Shown in pieces: positions 15,020-16,113 of a DNA stretch of 16,113 bases; the stretch's first letter is position 1, and the number at the start of each line of letters is the position of its first letter. Source of the DNA: Clostridiales bacterium (GTDB taxonomy: Bacteria; Bacillota; Clostridia; Lutisporales; Lutisporaceae); the NCBI GenBank assembly GCA_012842725.1, contig DUSG01000067.1, positions 1-16,113 on the forward strand, given 5' to 3'. The position numbers and the translations under genes are program-made. The notes beneath the pieces are model-generated. The model made no database searches. It was not told the DNA's origin and worked only from the letters and a program-made list of their open reading frames with translations.

Positions 15020-16099
15020 GTGCTCGAGTTTGATGTTGAAGTTAACTCAGTTGCTCGTATAAAAGTTATAGGTGTTGGAGGAGCAGGAAATAATGCAGTC
15101 AACAGAATGATTGCTGCAGGTCTAAAAGGAATAGAATTCTATTCTGTCAATACTGATAAACAGGCATTATCTATGACACAATCCCCCAATAAGCTTCAAA
15201 TAGGTGAAAAGCTTACAAAGGGTTTAGGTGCGGGTGCCAATCCTGAAATCGGAAGAAAAGCTGCAGAAGAAAGCTACGAGGATATAAAACAGATTCTGGA
15301 AGGAGCAGATATGGTATTTATTACTGCAGGAATGGGTGGTGGAACTGGTACCGGTGCTGCTCCGGTTATTGCCAAAATTTCCAAAGAATTGGGAATTTTA
15401 ACGGTCGGTGTTGTTACAAAACCTTTTGCCTTTGAAGGTAAAGTAAGAAGAATGCAGGCTGAAAAAGGATTATTGGAATTGAGGGAACATGTAGATACGT
15501 TAGTTACCATACCTAACGATAGATTGTTGCAAATAGTTGATAAAAAGACTTCAATAATGGATGCTTTTAGAATTGCAGACGATGTGCTAAGACAGGGAGT
15601 TCAAGGAATATCAGATTTAATAGCTGTACCTGGCTTGGTTAATCTTGACTTTGCAGATGTAAAAACCATAATGGACAGTAAAGGTCTTGCACATATGGGC
15701 ATTGGAAAAGGAAGCGGTGAGAACAGAAGCGCCGAAGCTGTTAAGCAGGCTATACATAGTCCTCTTCTTGAAACTTCAATAGAAGGTGCAAAAAGTGTTT
15801 TGTTAAATATAACCGGAGGACCTGATTTAGGAATATTTGAGGTAAACGAAGCAGCAGAATTAGTTGCTCAATCTGCTGATCCTGATGCTATTATCATCTT
15901 CGGTGCCGTTATCGATGAGAATTTAAAAGATGAAATGCGAATAACCGTTATAGCTACAGGTTTTAGTGAAAACCAGAAAAAGCCTTTCATATTTGGTGAA
16001 GATGATAACGATATAAGCAAAAAGTCTGACTATAGCAAATCTAATTATGATGATGACGATCTTGATATTCCTACTTTCTTAAGGAATAGATTCAAGTAG
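15020..16099 (+). CDS. ftsZ: Cell division GTPase FtsZ (bacterial tubulin)
   Basis: FtsZ polymerises with GTP at midcell to form the Z-ring that organises septal wall synthesis. The 359-residue protein is complete. It has the nucleotide-binding start IKVIGVGGAGNNAVNRM, the tubulin signature G106-GGTGT-G112, PNDRLLQIV, and NLDFADVKTIM, which includes the T7 loop that activates GTP hydrolysis in the neighbouring subunit. The C-terminal GTPase-linked domain ends at IATGF. After it come a short acidic linker (DDNDISKKSDYSKSNYDDDD) and the conserved tail DLDIPTFLRNR, which binds membrane tethers such as FtsA or SepF. The start is GTG 15020, six bases after AGGGAGGT (15006-15013), giving the MLEF beginning shared with B. 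subtilis. It overlaps an out-of-frame ATG at 15018. Only 14 bases follow the stop, so the downstream gene is not visible. Confidence 0.98.
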   Translation: MLEFDVEVNSVARIKVIGVGGAGNNAVNRMIAAGLKGIEFYSVNTDKQALSMTQSPNKLQIGEKLTKGLGAGANPEIGRKAAEESYEDIKQILEGADMVFITAGMGGGTGTGAAPVIAKISKELGILTVGVVTKPFAFEGKVRRMQAEKGLLELREHVDTLVTIPNDRLLQIVDKKTSIMDAFRIADDVLRQGVQGISDLIAVPGLVNLDFADVKTIMDSKGLAHMGIGKGSGENRSAEAVKQAIHSPLLETSIEGAKSVLLNITGGPDLGIFEVNEAAELVAQSADPDAIIIFGAVIDENLKDEMRITVIATGFSENQKKPFIFGEDDNDISKKSDYSKSNYDDDDLDIPTFLRNRFK

Positions 16100-16113
16100 T
16101 ATTAATTGAAAAA

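Noticed and set aside
1..16113. Mobile elements, CRISPR arrays, tRNA or rRNA genes, novel defence or accessory system
   Set aside because: The window is filled by conserved housekeeping genes with small gaps. I saw no repeat array, transposase, integrase, cloverleaf or foreign-looking composition.

Overview
The window is an ordinary but well-preserved stretch of the division and cell-wall (dcw) cluster of a low-GC, meso-DAP-type Firmicute. It is most likely from the Clostridia. The evidence is the AT-rich sequence, heavy AGA/ATA codon use, strong AGGAGG-type ribosome binding sites, a SpoVD-type penicillin-binding protein with one PASTA domain, a tandem DUF881 pair followed by sbp, and a MurE carrying the meso-DAP motif DNPR. 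All fifteen genes lie on the + strand with almost no spacing. I see no mobile element, CRISPR array, tRNA or rRNA, and no accessory island.

Layout. Positions 1-3321 hold the 3' part of rsmH, then ftsL and a spoVD/ftsI-type transpeptidase. A strong intrinsic terminator (3351-3395) closes this unit. A candidate sigma-A promoter overlaps its end. Positions 3495-10934 form a compact unit, murE-murF-mraY-murD-ftsW-murG, that takes UDP-MurNAc-tripeptide formation through to lipid II and its polymerase. Its genes overlap or nearly touch. Positions 10935-11048 are a leader with an extended -10 promoter and a hairpin that buries the murA ribosome binding site. Then follow murA, ftsQ/divIB, two DUF881 paralogues and sbp (to 14885). 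A 134-base gap with a sigma-H-like promoter and a dyad precedes ftsZ (15020-16099).

How the genes work together. MurA makes the first committed precursor. MurD, MurE and MurF extend the stem peptide. MraY and MurG build lipid I and lipid II. FtsW polymerises glycan and the SpoVD-type PBP cross-links it. FtsL and FtsQ form the membrane scaffold that controls them, and FtsZ positions the machinery. The DUF881 pair and Sbp are conserved companions of unknown function. murB, murC and ftsA, often found in such clusters, are not in this window.

I do not see a previously undescribed system. The points most worth a second look are regulatory: the murA leader hairpin, the sigma-H-like site before ftsZ, the overlapping ATG/GTG at the ftsZ start, the terminator that splits the cluster, and the uncharacterised DUF881-DUF881-Sbp module. 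Several starts were chosen from ribosome binding sites rather than from the longest open frame (murE, murF, murA, ftsQ).
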